DNA from: Paraburkholderia domus
GTDB taxonomy: Bacteria > Pseudomonadota > Gammaproteobacteria > Burkholderiales > Burkholderiaceae
Assembly (NCBI RefSeq): GCF_905220705.1
Contig: NZ_CAJNAT010000012.1
Span: 144,913-208,912 of the forward strand
Direction of reading: 5' to 3'
Length of the DNA stretch: 64,000 nt
Part shown: piece after piece, positions 18,243 through 26,722 of the stretch
How positions within the stretch are numbered: the first letter of the stretch is position 1
How the letters are laid out: the number at the start of each line of letters is the position of its first letter
Program-made: the position numbers and the translations under genes
The notes under the pieces: model-generated
The model's database searches: none
Told to the model about the DNA's origin: nothing
Seen by the model: only the letters and a program-made list of their open reading frames with translations

Positions 18243-18725
18243 ATGCACTGCCCCTTCTGCCGTCACGCCGATACGCAAGTTGTGGATTCCCGCGTATCCG
18301 AAGACGGTGCGACGATTCGCCGGCGCCGCCGCTGCCCGGCTTGCGACAAACGTTTCACGACGTATGAGCGGGTCGAGCTGGCGTTGCCGTCGGTCGTCAA
18401 GAAAGATGGCAGTCGCACGGAATTCGATCGCCGCAAGATCGTTGCAAGCATGCAACTGGCGCTGCGTAAGCGCCCGGTGGCAGCGGACGCGATCGACGCG
18501 GCAGTCGCCCGCATCGAGTATCAACTGCTCGGCAGCGGCGAGCGTGAGGTGCGCAGCGAGCGCCTCGGCGAACTCGTGATGAACGAGTTGCGTGCGCTCG
18601 ATACCATTGCTTATGTTCGTTTCGCCTCTGTCTACCGGCGCTTCGAAGACGTCTCCGAATTCGAGGACGTGATCGAAGAATTTCGCCGCGCCTCTTCCCC
18701 TCCCAAGCCGCCCCGTAAGCGCTGA
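18243..18725 (+). CDS. nrdR: Transcriptional repressor NrdR
   Basis: A 160-residue regulator of ribonucleotide reductase genes. The N-terminal zinc ribbon is CPFCRHADTQVVDSR...CPACDKRFTTYER, followed by the ATP-cone domain (VVKKDGSRTEFDRRKIVASMQLALRKRPV) that senses ATP/dATP. The start at 18243 has no clear ribosome site but lies 6 bp after glyA, suggesting translational coupling. Pairing with glyA links thymidylate/one-carbon supply with dNTP synthesis. Confidence 0.96.
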   Translation: MHCPFCRHADTQVVDSRVSEDGATIRRRRRCPACDKRFTTYERVELALPSVVKKDGSRTEFDRRKIVASMQLALRKRPVAADAIDAAVARIEYQLLGSGEREVRSERLGELVMNELRALDTIAYVRFASVYRRFEDVSEFEDVIEEFRRASSPPKPPRKR

Positions 18726-18930
18726 TTGCTGTCGCGCCGGAAATTGCGCTCCAGTTTTCGTTTTCCGCTGCGTAGGTCCGCGCATCTGCATCTCCGCTCC
18801 CGTTATGGTTCGTCACACGTGCATTTTTGCGCCGGATAGCGTCTGAGTGCCACCTGGCCATTCGGCCGATTGCTGGCCCGTTTGCACATTGCTAGATTGG
18901 CTGCATTCTTTGAAACGATCAGGGATGCAG

Positions 18931-19491
18931 ATGAAATGGGATGCAGTCTGTTTGAGGTCGCACCGCGGCTTTACGCTTGTCGAAACACTGGCCGTTGTTG
19001 CACTGCTGGCGGTGATCGCGGTGATGGCGACACCATCGTTCGTCGCGTGGCACCTGCGGGACCAGGTCGACGCGCGCGCGAAAGCGCTTGCTTCAACGCT
19101 CGCGTATGCGCGCAGCGAAGCGTTGCGCCGCGGTGCTCGCGTCACGGTGTGCCGAATCGATGCGGCGCGGCATTGTCTTGCCGCAGGGCAAGCTTGCGGC
19201 AATGGCGTCACCGACTGGTCGTGCGGCTGGGCCGTATTGGCCGAACGCGGTGGCACGCTCTCGCTCCTGCGCGCGCATCCTTTGCTCGCAGCGGTCAGCA
19301 TTACCGGGATGCAGACAAATCTCACGTTTACGCCGCCGGCAGGGCAGTTGATCGGCACCTTTCGCAGCTTTGATATTGCGCCACGCGTGCCGTCGAAAGC
19401 GACTCAGGGCGACAAGTGGCGGCGCTGCATCCGCATCGCTGCGGGCGGGCGCGCGCGGATTGTCGAAGGTGCGTGTGGAGCGACGTCGTGA
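18931..19491 (+). CDS. fimT: FimT/GspH-type minor pseudopilin
   Basis: A 186-residue type IV prepilin-like protein. HRGFTLVETLAVVALLAVIAVMATPSFVAW is a class III signal: cleavage by PilD is expected after Gly, giving an N-methyl-Phe, with Glu at +5. The C-terminal part has paired cysteines and resembles the GspH/FimT beta domain (AYARSEALRRGARVTVC). I start at the ATG at 18931, which has AGGG six bases upstream; an open frame back to 18847 adds nothing pilin-like. First gene of a five-gene overlapping pilin operon. FimT-type proteins of some species bind DNA in natural transformation; whether this one does is not shown. Confidence 0.85.
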   Translation: MKWDAVCLRSHRGFTLVETLAVVALLAVIAVMATPSFVAWHLRDQVDARAKALASTLAYARSEALRRGARVTVCRIDAARHCLAAGQACGNGVTDWSCGWAVLAERGGTLSLLRAHPLLAAVSITGMQTNLTFTPPAGQLIGTFRSFDIAPRVPSKATQGDKWRRCIRIAAGGRARIVEGACGATS

Positions 19492-19946
19492 ATCTACATC
19501 CGTCGAATCTATGGGTGCGCGTCTGTCCGGCCACACGCACAACAAGGCAGAGAGGCAGCTCGCTGATTGAAGTGATGCTGGCCGTTACCCTGATGGCGGT
19601 GACGGCGCTCGGGGTGATCGCGGGCCAATTGTGGACTGCGCGCGAAGCGCGTGCGATGGCAATGCGCGAATACGCAGCATGGATAGCCGATTCCGTCGCC
19701 GAAGCGATGCGCGAGCCCGCGGCAGGCGATTCTGCGATCAGGCAATGGCGCGCGCGTGCAACGGTTCTGTTGCCGCACGGCGAAGTGTCGGTAGAGGAGA
19801 GCGGCGGGGTGTCCGCCGCACGTGTCACGTGGACGGCCCTGCGTGACATGCCGGGCGCCGATGATGTCATCGATAAGCCCGCGTCGTGCGGTGGTGCGGA
19901 CGTTCCCGCGGGCTCCTCATGCGTCGCGCTGGCGTTCGCGAAATGA
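19488..19946 (+). CDS. pilV: Minor pilin PilV-like protein
   Basis: A 152-residue prepilin starting at a GTG (19488) that overlaps the fimT stop (GTGA), with GGAG 7 bases upstream. RGSSLIEVMLAVTLMAVTALGVIAGQL is the prepilin signal and hydrophobic helix, with Gly before the cleavage site and Glu at +5; Ser replaces Phe at +1, as often seen in PilV. The C-terminal tail has a pair of cysteines (ASCGGADVPAGSSC). Inferred to be a minor pilin that joins the initiation complex at the pilus tip with PilW, PilX and PilE. Confidence 0.82.
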   Translation: MNLHPSNLWVRVCPATRTTRQRGSSLIEVMLAVTLMAVTALGVIAGQLWTAREARAMAMREYAAWIADSVAEAMREPAAGDSAIRQWRARATVLLPHGEVSVEESGGVSAARVTWTALRDMPGADDVIDKPASCGGADVPAGSSCVALAFAK

Positions 19947-20752
19947 CGCGGCTGATGGTTATCGCGCGCGGCCATACGCTCGTCGAGTTTGTGATCGCCA
20001 TTGTGCTGGGGCTGGTCGTGATCGCCGGCGCGGTCTCGCTCTATACAACCCAGCGTAGCGTGTTCGAGCGCGCGGGGGACGCGATGCGGATCCGCGAAGC
20101 CGGCCTGAGCGCGCTTACGCTGATGGGCCAGCAATTTCAGATGGCCGGCTTCGTGCCCGCTGACGTCGTGGGGTTCAATAGTCCGTCGCCGTTATTCGGT
20201 TGTTCGGGTGGTCGCCCGAGCGGTGCGGATGACAGCGTTATCTGCGAGGCGTTGCCGAGCCGCTCGGACGGCATAGTGGTTCGTTATGTCGGGGACAGCG
20301 TTTCGACGTGGCCGTCGGCGACCGGCCAATCAACCGACTGCCTCGGCCAGGCTGTAACGAACAACAGTGCGGCACTCGGCGGGCAGGGCGTGCTGGTGGT
20401 CAACCGATACTTCGCCAGGGTCAGCGGCTCGACGGGCGAGCCGGAACTCTACTGCGAAGGCAATGGCAAGGCGGGTTCTGCGCAGCCACTGGTCGAAGGC
20501 ATCGAGCGCTTGCGGCTCAAGTACTGGCTGGCCGGCGGGGTGACCGCAATAGATGCGACTGCGGTGACGGCCAGTCAATGGGCAAAGATCGTCGCCGTCG
20601 ATCTCTGCGTGCTCGTCCGCGGAGCTCCGCAAGGACGGCGTGTGCGCTATATCGATTGCGACGGCGTGAGCGCTCTTGGTACCGACATGCGGGCGCGGCA
20701 GGCCTTCTGGCGACGGGTGGCGATACGCAATCACGCGGAGGATTCCCATTGA
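19943..20752 (+). CDS. pilW: Minor pilin PilW-like protein
   Basis: A 269-residue prepilin whose ATG at 19943 overlaps the pilV stop (ATGA). ARGHTLVEFVIAIVLGLVVIAGAVSLY is the prepilin signal (Gly-His cleavage, Glu at +5) with the long helix used for membrane insertion and pilus packing. The downstream region (MGQQFQMAGFVPADV, FGCSGGRPSG, DLCVLVRG) matches the layout of PilW, the largest minor pilin. A TTGA at its end could couple translation to the next gene. Acts at the inner membrane and pilus base or tip. Confidence 0.83.
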   Translation: MTRLMVIARGHTLVEFVIAIVLGLVVIAGAVSLYTTQRSVFERAGDAMRIREAGLSALTLMGQQFQMAGFVPADVVGFNSPSPLFGCSGGRPSGADDSVICEALPSRSDGIVVRYVGDSVSTWPSATGQSTDCLGQAVTNNSAALGGQGVLVVNRYFARVSGSTGEPELYCEGNGKAGSAQPLVEGIERLRLKYWLAGGVTAIDATAVTASQWAKIVAVDLCVLVRGAPQGRRVRYIDCDGVSALGTDMRARQAFWRRVAIRNHAEDSH

Positions 20753-20946
20753 CCGGAGAACTTTGCAATGCAACGATCCGCGCGGGAGCGGCTCGGAGAA
20801 ATCCAGATGTTAGTTCCGCGACAGTAGACGGACGTGGAGAGCACATCACGCAACTAAAACGCCGAGGGGTGTCGAAATCACGCTTCCGTCTCGTGCGCTT
20901 GACTCACGGAGTGTGCTGGCGACGCTTCATCTGCAAGGAACACTCA

Positions 20947-21501
20947 TTGCGCCGCGAGCAATCGAAACAGTTGGCTCGTCTTATCCGTACAGGTCGTAGA
21001 TCACGCGTTCGCAATAGCGGCACCGTCTTGCCGATCGTTCTGCTGATTTCCGCGATGATGTTGACCACCTCTGCGGGCTGGTTCGAAACATCGCTTGCGG
21101 CGGCGCGCGGCGCTAACAACGTGCGCGACTATTTGCAGGCATTTCATGCCGCGGATTCGGCGCTGAACGCATGCGCCCAGAGCGTGGTCGCCGCCGCAGG
21201 TTTCGAGCCGCAGCCAGTGGCGTCGCTCACACCCGGCGAGCCGACGCAATGGAAGCGCGAAGCCGCGTTCGAAGCCGGCGCCGTCGCGCCTGTCGCGCAA
21301 TGGCCCGGATCGCTGCGTGCACCGCAATGTTTGATCGAACCGTGGCGTCTGAGTACTCGTGCCGATGCCCGAGCCTATCTACTGACTTCGCGCGGTTTCG
21401 GCCAGACCAAAGAGTCGCAGGTGTGGTTGCAGATGGAACTCGTGATCGCAGGTGAGCAGATCGAGCGCCACTGGCGTCGCGTCGCCGCACGCCCATTTTG
21501 A
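20947..21501 (+). CDS. pilX: PilX-like minor pilin
   Basis: About 184 residues from a TTG at 20947 that has AAGGA 7 bases upstream. RNSGTVLPIVLLISAMMLTTSAGWF is the hydrophobic N-terminal segment, and ARGANNVRDYLQAFHAADSALNACAQS follows the PilX N-terminal pattern (AxxAxxAL helix). The signal lacks Glu at +5, as is usual for PilX/GspK-like pilins. The frame is open far upstream (20308), and a TTG at 20749 overlapping the pilW stop is an alternative start, but residues before 20947 are Arg-rich and unlike a pilin leader. The 194 bases between pilW and this start are otherwise unexplained. Confidence 0.72.
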   Translation: MRREQSKQLARLIRTGRRSRVRNSGTVLPIVLLISAMMLTTSAGWFETSLAAARGANNVRDYLQAFHAADSALNACAQSVVAAAGFEPQPVASLTPGEPTQWKREAAFEAGAVAPVAQWPGSLRAPQCLIEPWRLSTRADARAYLLTSRGFGQTKESQVWLQMELVIAGEQIERHWRRVAARPF

Positions 21502-21511
21502 CGGGAGGATC

Positions 21512-21943
21512 ATGACGAGGCCCCATGCATCCGCATTTACGCTACTGGAACTGATGATCGTGCTGGCAATAGCTGCCACGCTGGTCGTGTTCGCCGTGCC
21601 CTCGTATCGGAGCCACGTCGCACGAACACACAGGGTCGACGCGGCGTCTGCCCTTTATCGGGCAGCGCAATTCGTCGACGGAGCGGCAAGCGACGGCACC
21701 GCGACATTGCCGCCGGGTCTGGATCAGGCGCCGCAATTTGGCAGGCCGATCTACCGGCTGCAAGTGTTGCCGGCGGACGACGCAAACGGTGGCTATTCGG
21801 TAGAGGCAGTGCCGACCGAAATCGGCCCTATGCGCGACGATGCTTGCGGCACCTTCACTCTGGATGCGACAGGGTTGCGCGGCAATAGAACCGCTGCAAA
21901 CGGTACAGGGCCGGCAAGCGGCGAGTGCTGGAATACGAGCTAA
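21512..21943 (+). CDS. pilE: PilE-like type IV prepilin
   Basis: A 143-residue prepilin, last of the operon. The ATG at 21512 has GGGAGG 4 bases upstream. SAFTLLELMIVLAIAATLVVFAVPSYRSHV is a textbook N-methyl-Phe helix with Glu at +5, except that Ala stands at -1 where Gly is nearly invariant. The C-terminal domain has the paired cysteines of the D-loop (DDACGTFTLDATGLRGN, SGECWN) typical of PilE/ComP minor pilins. Open frame upstream to 21452 is ignored. Expected to be processed by PilD and to sit in the minor-pilin complex. Confidence 0.85.
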   Translation: MTRPHASAFTLLELMIVLAIAATLVVFAVPSYRSHVARTHRVDAASALYRAAQFVDGAASDGTATLPPGLDQAPQFGRPIYRLQVLPADDANGGYSVEAVPTEIGPMRDDACGTFTLDATGLRGNRTAANGTGPASGECWNTS

Positions 21944-22018
21944 GGGTGCTACTGGGGAGCGCGCCGACCAGGGAATCGAAACGCAATGGCATGCAGATAG
22001 ACCGCATTGCGCCGCGCT

Positions 22019-22498
22019 TCAGTATCCGTTATCAACAGCCCCTTCCTGGTCGCCCGTGGACGTGGCGGAATCACTTTTTATCTGCTTCCAGATTCGATAC
22101 GCCTCCCAGCCGGCAAGCGCAAGGCTGCCCCATTTGAGGGCGGGTTTTGCACCCGCTGCAATGGTCGCGCGCAGCGGCTTGGCTAATACCAACGAAGCGA
22201 TCGAACTGATAAGCGGATACTGTTTGAGGAGTGCGCCGATGCTCCCAGCATTGAGGACGCCCGCCTTCGATCCTTTACCCATGCGCATGCCACCGAACCC
22301 CGGCAGAATGAATTTGAGCCAACTGAAGTGCGTGACTGCCTGCCGCAATTCGATGGTCGCCTGAGCGAGTTCCATGCGCTCGACATCTGCGCGCACCAGC
22401 AGCAATTCCTTGCGCAACGCTCGCAAATGCGGCGCACTCAGATCTCTGGGCTGGGAGCGTTTGTTGCGGAATGCGGTGTCGGGGTGGGTCTGGCTCAT
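22019..22498 (-). CDS. DUF3318-type protein of the membrane stress cassette
   Basis: From the ATG at 22498 the product is 159 residues. A charged N-terminal half contains helical LRKELLLVRADVERMELAQATIELRQAV. After that come LPGFGGM, KQYPLISSIASLVLAKP and a weak hydrophobic stretch (WGSLALAGWEAYRIWKQI). I recognise it by context: in Burkholderiaceae a DUF3318 protein follows the DUF883 (YqjD/ElaB) and holin-like (YqjE) genes on the same strand, in the same order as here, analogous to E. coli yqjD-yqjE-yqjK. Function unknown; probably membrane-associated. The open frame upstream to 22603 is not credible. Confidence 0.75.
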   Translation of the reverse strand: MSQTHPDTAFRNKRSQPRDLSAPHLRALRKELLLVRADVERMELAQATIELRQAVTHFSWLKFILPGFGGMRMGKGSKAGVLNAGSIGALLKQYPLISSIASLVLAKPLRATIAAGAKPALKWGSLALAGWEAYRIWKQIKSDSATSTGDQEGAVDNGY

Positions 22499-22624
22499 GG
22501 CGTGTTGGCGGCAGTGAAAGTGGGGCGTTAAAACTATGCTGCAAATCGCTCGAGGTATTTGCGAAGTATCTGCAAAGGCGCAGGGCGGTTGAGGTACGCC
22601 CATGAGCCCGTCACGCCTGCCGTG

Positions 22625-23011
22625 TCATGGCTTGCGGAACAGGTCGCGGTCTTTTTCGAACTCGGCAAGGGTGGCTTCGAACACCATTGGGGCATTGCGC
22701 AAACCGCTGCGTGCTTTCAGCGCACAGGCTATTCCTGCAATTGCATAGACCACCGTGATGCCGGCGAGCGCTTGCCACCGGTAGGTGTCCCAGAACGCGA
22801 TGGCGATCAGCGCCGTCAATGCGATCAAGGCCATCGTCGCGAGCATCATGGCCGCGAGGCCGAGGAACAGCACGCCGAGCAGACGGTCTTTTTCTTCGGC
22901 GAGTTCGATGCCGACCAGTTCGAGCCGCGTTTGCATCATGGCAAACACGGATCCGATGATACGGCGCAACGGACTATGTTCGCCGTGCTGCGATTGTGTT
23001 TCGATCGTCAT
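22625..23011 (-). CDS. Phage-holin-family / YqjE-like membrane protein
   Basis: A 128-residue protein with an amphipathic N-terminal helix (LRRIIGSVFAMMQTRLELVGIELAEEKDRL) and two adjacent TM helices (VLFLGLAAMMLATMALIALTALIAIAF and ALAGITVVYAIAGIACAL), ending in a charged tail. This is the YqjE/Actinobacterial-holin superfamily layout. The name reflects topology only: there are no phage genes nearby. Middle gene of the DUF883-YqjE-DUF3318 cassette. Inferred role in envelope or stationary-phase physiology, unproven. Confidence 0.8.
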   Translation of the reverse strand: MTIETQSQHGEHSPLRRIIGSVFAMMQTRLELVGIELAEEKDRLLGVLFLGLAAMMLATMALIALTALIAIAFWDTYRWQALAGITVVYAIAGIACALKARSGLRNAPMVFEATLAEFEKDRDLFRKP

Positions 23012-23149
23012 GGCTTTGGGCGTTGCGCGTGAAGGCCTAACCGGCGCGTGAAAACGAGCGCGCCAAGAGAAGCGGACCGGCCAGACGTGCGCCGGTCAAC
23101 TCGATTCGCTGGTATGCCGGACGTGGTTTGCCCGGCAGCGTCACCAGTG

Positions 23150-23452
23150 TTACTTGCGGTTGATCAACAGCCCAAGCAGCACGCCGGCGCCCGCGGCGAT
23201 GCCAATGGATGCCCACGGATGCTCATGCACGTAGTCGTCGGTGGCGCGTGCGGCCTTCTTGCCTTTCTCGACCACCACGACTTGCACGTCAGCCGCCTTT
23301 TCCTTAGCCTGCTTAAGGCGCGTAAGCGCTGTTTCACGCAGTTCCGAAGCGCGTTCGCCGGTGGCGCTCGCGGCCTGTTTCAGCAAATCTTCAGCGTCCG
23401 CGAGGACGGTTTTGATATCCGACATCAATCTCTCCTTGTTGACTTCCGACAT
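23150..23452 (-). CDS. DUF883 (YqjD/ElaB-like) protein
   Basis: A 100-residue protein. The first 70 residues form a long charged helix (LADAEDLLKQAASATGERASELRETALTRLKQ). A DDYVHEHPWASIGIAAGAGVLLGLLINRK tail follows, with the conserved HPWxSxGIAAGxGxLLGLL signature and one C-terminal TM anchor. E. coli homologues (YqjD, ElaB) are tail-anchored, ribosome-associated, stationary-phase proteins. The start at 23452 is followed in frame by other Met residues. First gene of a three-gene minus-strand cassette. Confidence 0.9.
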   Translation of the reverse strand: MSEVNKERLMSDIKTVLADAEDLLKQAASATGERASELRETALTRLKQAKEKAADVQVVVVEKGKKAARATDDYVHEHPWASIGIAAGAGVLLGLLINRK

Positions 23453-23822
23453 TGATAGCTCCCCTTCGTCTCACGCCACGCGTGAATCGTAACCAAAGAA
23501 ACGGCCGCTGGCGAGCGTAGCGCTCGATTCGTGAAAACGAGCGCATGAACCGTTCCTGGTTGAAGCAAAGCCTTAAAACTCCACCTTTGCGGCACCGTGC
23601 AGCAAAGTTTGCCTAAGATGGAGTTGATCTGTCCCGCAAAGTTTCCACTAAATTGGTGAAAATTACAAAAACGCATAAGGTAGTGACGCAATGTTGGTTC
23701 GTTGTGTACTGTCGCTCCCGTATGCTGTAGGTTTGCCAGGGGCGCTTAGCCAGGCCCGCTTTGGCGGGCGTTGCGAGCGAATGCTCACGCGGAATGTACT
23801 AACACAATCAAGGAGCTGCTTT
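23453..23822. promoter_or_regulatory. Divergent intergenic region, DUF883 / peroxiredoxin
   Basis: 370 bp that must hold the promoters of both genes. The central part (about 23570-23690) is relatively A+T-rich. A GCCCGC/GCGGGC hairpin (23754-23769) lies in the peroxiredoxin leader, and a CGAGCG/CGCTCG inverted repeat lies near 23512-23526. I do not see a clear OxyR site. Confidence 0.5.
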
Positions 23823-24461
<639 letters not shown>

Positions 24462-24512
24462 GAGGCTGATGCGCTACGAAGCGTGCCGTTAGCTTCAACG
24501 CGGTGCGGCAAC

Positions 24513-24546
24513 AAAAAAGGCCGGTTCGAAAGGAGCCGGCCTTTTT
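24513..24546. terminator. Bidirectional terminator, peroxiredoxin / gcdH
   Basis: AAAAAGGCCGG (left) pairs with CCGGCCTTTTT (right) around a short loop. An A run on the left and a T run on the right let it serve both convergent genes. Confidence 0.85.
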
Positions 24547-24613
24547 CAATTCTACTTTCCAATTTTCTGTTCCGCGGCCAGGACAAAACGCCGCCGTCAA
24601 AGCGATCAGCGCA

Positions 24614-25804
24614 TCAGAAAAACGCCTGAATGCCCGTTTGCGCGCGCCCAAGAATCAGCGCGTGAATGTCGTGCGTACCTTCATACGTGTTCACGACTTC
24701 CAGATTGACCAGATGCCGCGCGATGCCGAACTCGTCCGAGATACCGTTGCCGCCGAGCATGTCGCGCGCGAGACGTGCAATGTCCAGCGCCTTGCCGCAC
24801 GAATTGCGCTTCATGATCGACGTGATCTCGACGGCGGCAGTGCCCTCGTCCTTCATCCGGCCGAGGCGCAGCACGCCTTGCAGGCCGAGCGTGATTTCGG
24901 TTTGCATGTCGGCGAGCTTCTTCTGGATCAACTGGTTCGCGGCGAGCGGCCGGCCGAACTGCTTGCGATCCAGCACGTATTGACGCGCCGTGTGCCAGCA
25001 CGCTTCAGCCGCGCCGAGCGCGCCCCAGGCAATACCATAACGCGCCGAGTTCAGGCATGTGAACGGACCGCGCAAGCCGCTGACTTCGGGGAAGCGGTTT
25101 TCTTCCGGCACGAACACTTCGTCGAGAACGATCTCGCCGGTGATCGACGCACGCAGACCCACCTTGCTATGGATGGTCGGCGCCGACAGCCCCTTCCACC
25201 CTTTCTCGAGAATGAAGCCGCGGATCAAATCCTTGCCGTCCTCTTCGAGTTTCGCCCACACGACGAACACGTCGGCGATCGGCGAATTGGTGATCCACAT
25301 CTTCGAGCCCGATAGCGAATAGCCGCCGTCGACCTTCTTCGCCCGCGTGATCATGCTGCCCGGATCGGAGCCGTGGTTCGGTTCGGTCAGCCCGAAACAG
25401 CCGATCCACTCGCCGGTAACGAGCTTCGGCAGGTACTTCTGCTTCTGCGCTTCCGAACCGAATTCGTAGATCGGCACCATGACCAGCGACGACTGCACCG
25501 ACATCATCGACCGGTAGCCGGAATCGACGCGCTCCACTTCGCGCGCGATCAGACCGTACGCCACGTAGTTCAGGCCGGGGCCGCCGTATTGCTCGGGAAT
25601 CGTCGGGCCAAGCAGGCCGAGTTCGCCCATCTCGCGGAAGATTTCGATGTCGGTCTTCTCGTGACGGAACGCTTCGAGCACGCGCGGTTGCAGCTTGTCT
25701 TGCGAGTAAGCGGCGGCGGCGTCGCGCACCATGCGCTCGTCTTCGGTGAGCTGCTGATCCAGCAGCAACGGGTCTTCCCAGTGAAACTGCGCGGCCTCTG
25801 CCAT
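24614..25804 (-). CDS. gcdH: Glutaryl-CoA dehydrogenase
   Basis: A 396-residue FAD acyl-CoA dehydrogenase that oxidises and decarboxylates glutaryl-CoA to crotonyl-CoA in lysine/tryptophan and glutarate breakdown. FGLTEPNHGSDPGSM and KMWITNSPIADVFVVWAK are the substrate/FAD signatures. NTYEGTHDIHALILGRAQTG holds the catalytic Glu in the YEGT context and the C-terminal GCDH pattern. The opening (HWEDPLLLDQQLTEDERMVRD) is also typical of GCDH rather than short-chain dehydrogenases. Divergent from an IclR regulator across 104 bp with a palindromic operator candidate, so the neighbour likely controls it. Confidence 0.93.
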   Translation of the reverse strand: MAEAAQFHWEDPLLLDQQLTEDERMVRDAAAAYSQDKLQPRVLEAFRHEKTDIEIFREMGELGLLGPTIPEQYGGPGLNYVAYGLIAREVERVDSGYRSMMSVQSSLVMVPIYEFGSEAQKQKYLPKLVTGEWIGCFGLTEPNHGSDPGSMITRAKKVDGGYSLSGSKMWITNSPIADVFVVWAKLEEDGKDLIRGFILEKGWKGLSAPTIHSKVGLRASITGEIVLDEVFVPEENRFPEVSGLRGPFTCLNSARYGIAWGALGAAEACWHTARQYVLDRKQFGRPLAANQLIQKKLADMQTEITLGLQGVLRLGRMKDEGTAAVEITSIMKRNSCGKALDIARLARDMLGGNGISDEFGIARHLVNLEVVNTYEGTHDIHALILGRAQTGIQAFF

Positions 25805-25865
25805 GACGTATCTCCTGATTTCCTGCTTGACTAAAACGTGTCTGAGCTTGACTTAAGTTCCGCTA

Positions 25866-25884
25866 TGCGAAACAATGTTTTGCA
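25866..25884. promoter_or_regulatory. Candidate operator between gcdH and iclR-type gene
   Basis: TGCGAAACAATGTTTTGCA is a near-perfect 19-bp palindrome (9+1+9, one mismatch). It sits 25 bp before the IclR-type start and about 60 bp before gcdH. The size and symmetry fit an IclR-family site; binding is inferred. Confidence 0.6.
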
Positions 25885-25908
25885 AACCACGCCCGAGTGT
25901 ATCACCCC

Positions 25909-26694
25909 ATGACGCCTACATCTACTCTCTCCGACCCGCTCGACGAGCGCAAATTTGTTGTCGCCCTCGCGCGCGGTCTGGATTTGCTGCGCGCGTTCAA
26001 GCCGGGCGAAACGATGCTCGGCAATCGCGATTTCGTCGAACGCACGGGTTTACCGAAGGCGACCGTCAACCGGCTGGCTTACACGCTGACCGTACTCGGC
26101 TATCTGCGGCTCGACGAAACCCTGGGTAAATATGCGCTGGACGCGGGCGTGCTTTCGCTCGGTTTCGCGCTGCTCTCGGGCACCGACACGCTCGAACTCG
26201 CGCGTCCGCACATGCGCACCTTCGCACGCGAAGTGGGCGCGGCGGTGTCGCTCGGATGTCGCGATGGCCTCGACATGATTTACCTGGAGACAATCCGCAG
26301 CGAAACGGCGCTGACGCTCGGACTTGCATCCGGTTCGAAACTCTCGATGTTAACCAGCTCAATGGGGCGCGCGTACCTGGCGGTGCAGCCGTTGGACGTG
26401 CGCACCGCATTGCTGGTCGAGCTTAAGAAGGCTGCGGGCAAGGAGGGCGCTGCGTTGCTGGCAGACGCCGAAAAGGAAATCGAAACCTTCGCGCAGGAAC
26501 GTTGCTGCTATTCGTTTCGCGCTTGGCATGACGACGTGAACGCGGTCGCGGTGCCGTTTCGCGAGCCGCGCGAAGGCCGCTGGCTGGTGCTGAGTTGCAG
26601 CGGGCCGGCGTCGTCGATGGGGGAGGAGGTGTTTCGGGAGACCGTGGCGCCGCGTCTGAAGGCGCTAGCGCGTCGCTTGGGGGATACCGGCTAA
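25909..26694 (+). CDS. IclR family transcriptional regulator
   Basis: A 261-residue IclR protein. The winged helix-turn-helix (RGLDLLRAFKPGETMLGNRDFVERTGLPKATVNRLAYTLTVLGYL) is followed by the effector domain (ARPHMRTFAREVGAAVSLGCRDGLDMIYLE, LTSSMGRAYLA, WHDDVNAVAVPFRE). I start at the ATG at 25909; a GTG at 25897 would add four residues. Inferred to regulate gcdH and itself through the palindrome at 25866-25884, by analogy with divergent IclR pairs. The ligand is not known, perhaps glutarate or a CoA ester. Confidence 0.88.
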   Translation: MTPTSTLSDPLDERKFVVALARGLDLLRAFKPGETMLGNRDFVERTGLPKATVNRLAYTLTVLGYLRLDETLGKYALDAGVLSLGFALLSGTDTLELARPHMRTFAREVGAAVSLGCRDGLDMIYLETIRSETALTLGLASGSKLSMLTSSMGRAYLAVQPLDVRTALLVELKKAAGKEGAALLADAEKEIETFAQERCCYSFRAWHDDVNAVAVPFREPREGRWLVLSCSGPASSMGEEVFRETVAPRLKALARRLGDTG

Positions 26695-26722
26695 GGGGCT
26701 AAGCGCCTGGTAGCCAACCCGA

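Noticed and set aside
22625..23011. Holin-like protein as evidence for a prophage.
   Set aside because: No integrase, lysis or structural phage genes nearby; it belongs to the conserved DUF883-YqjE-DUF3318 cassette.
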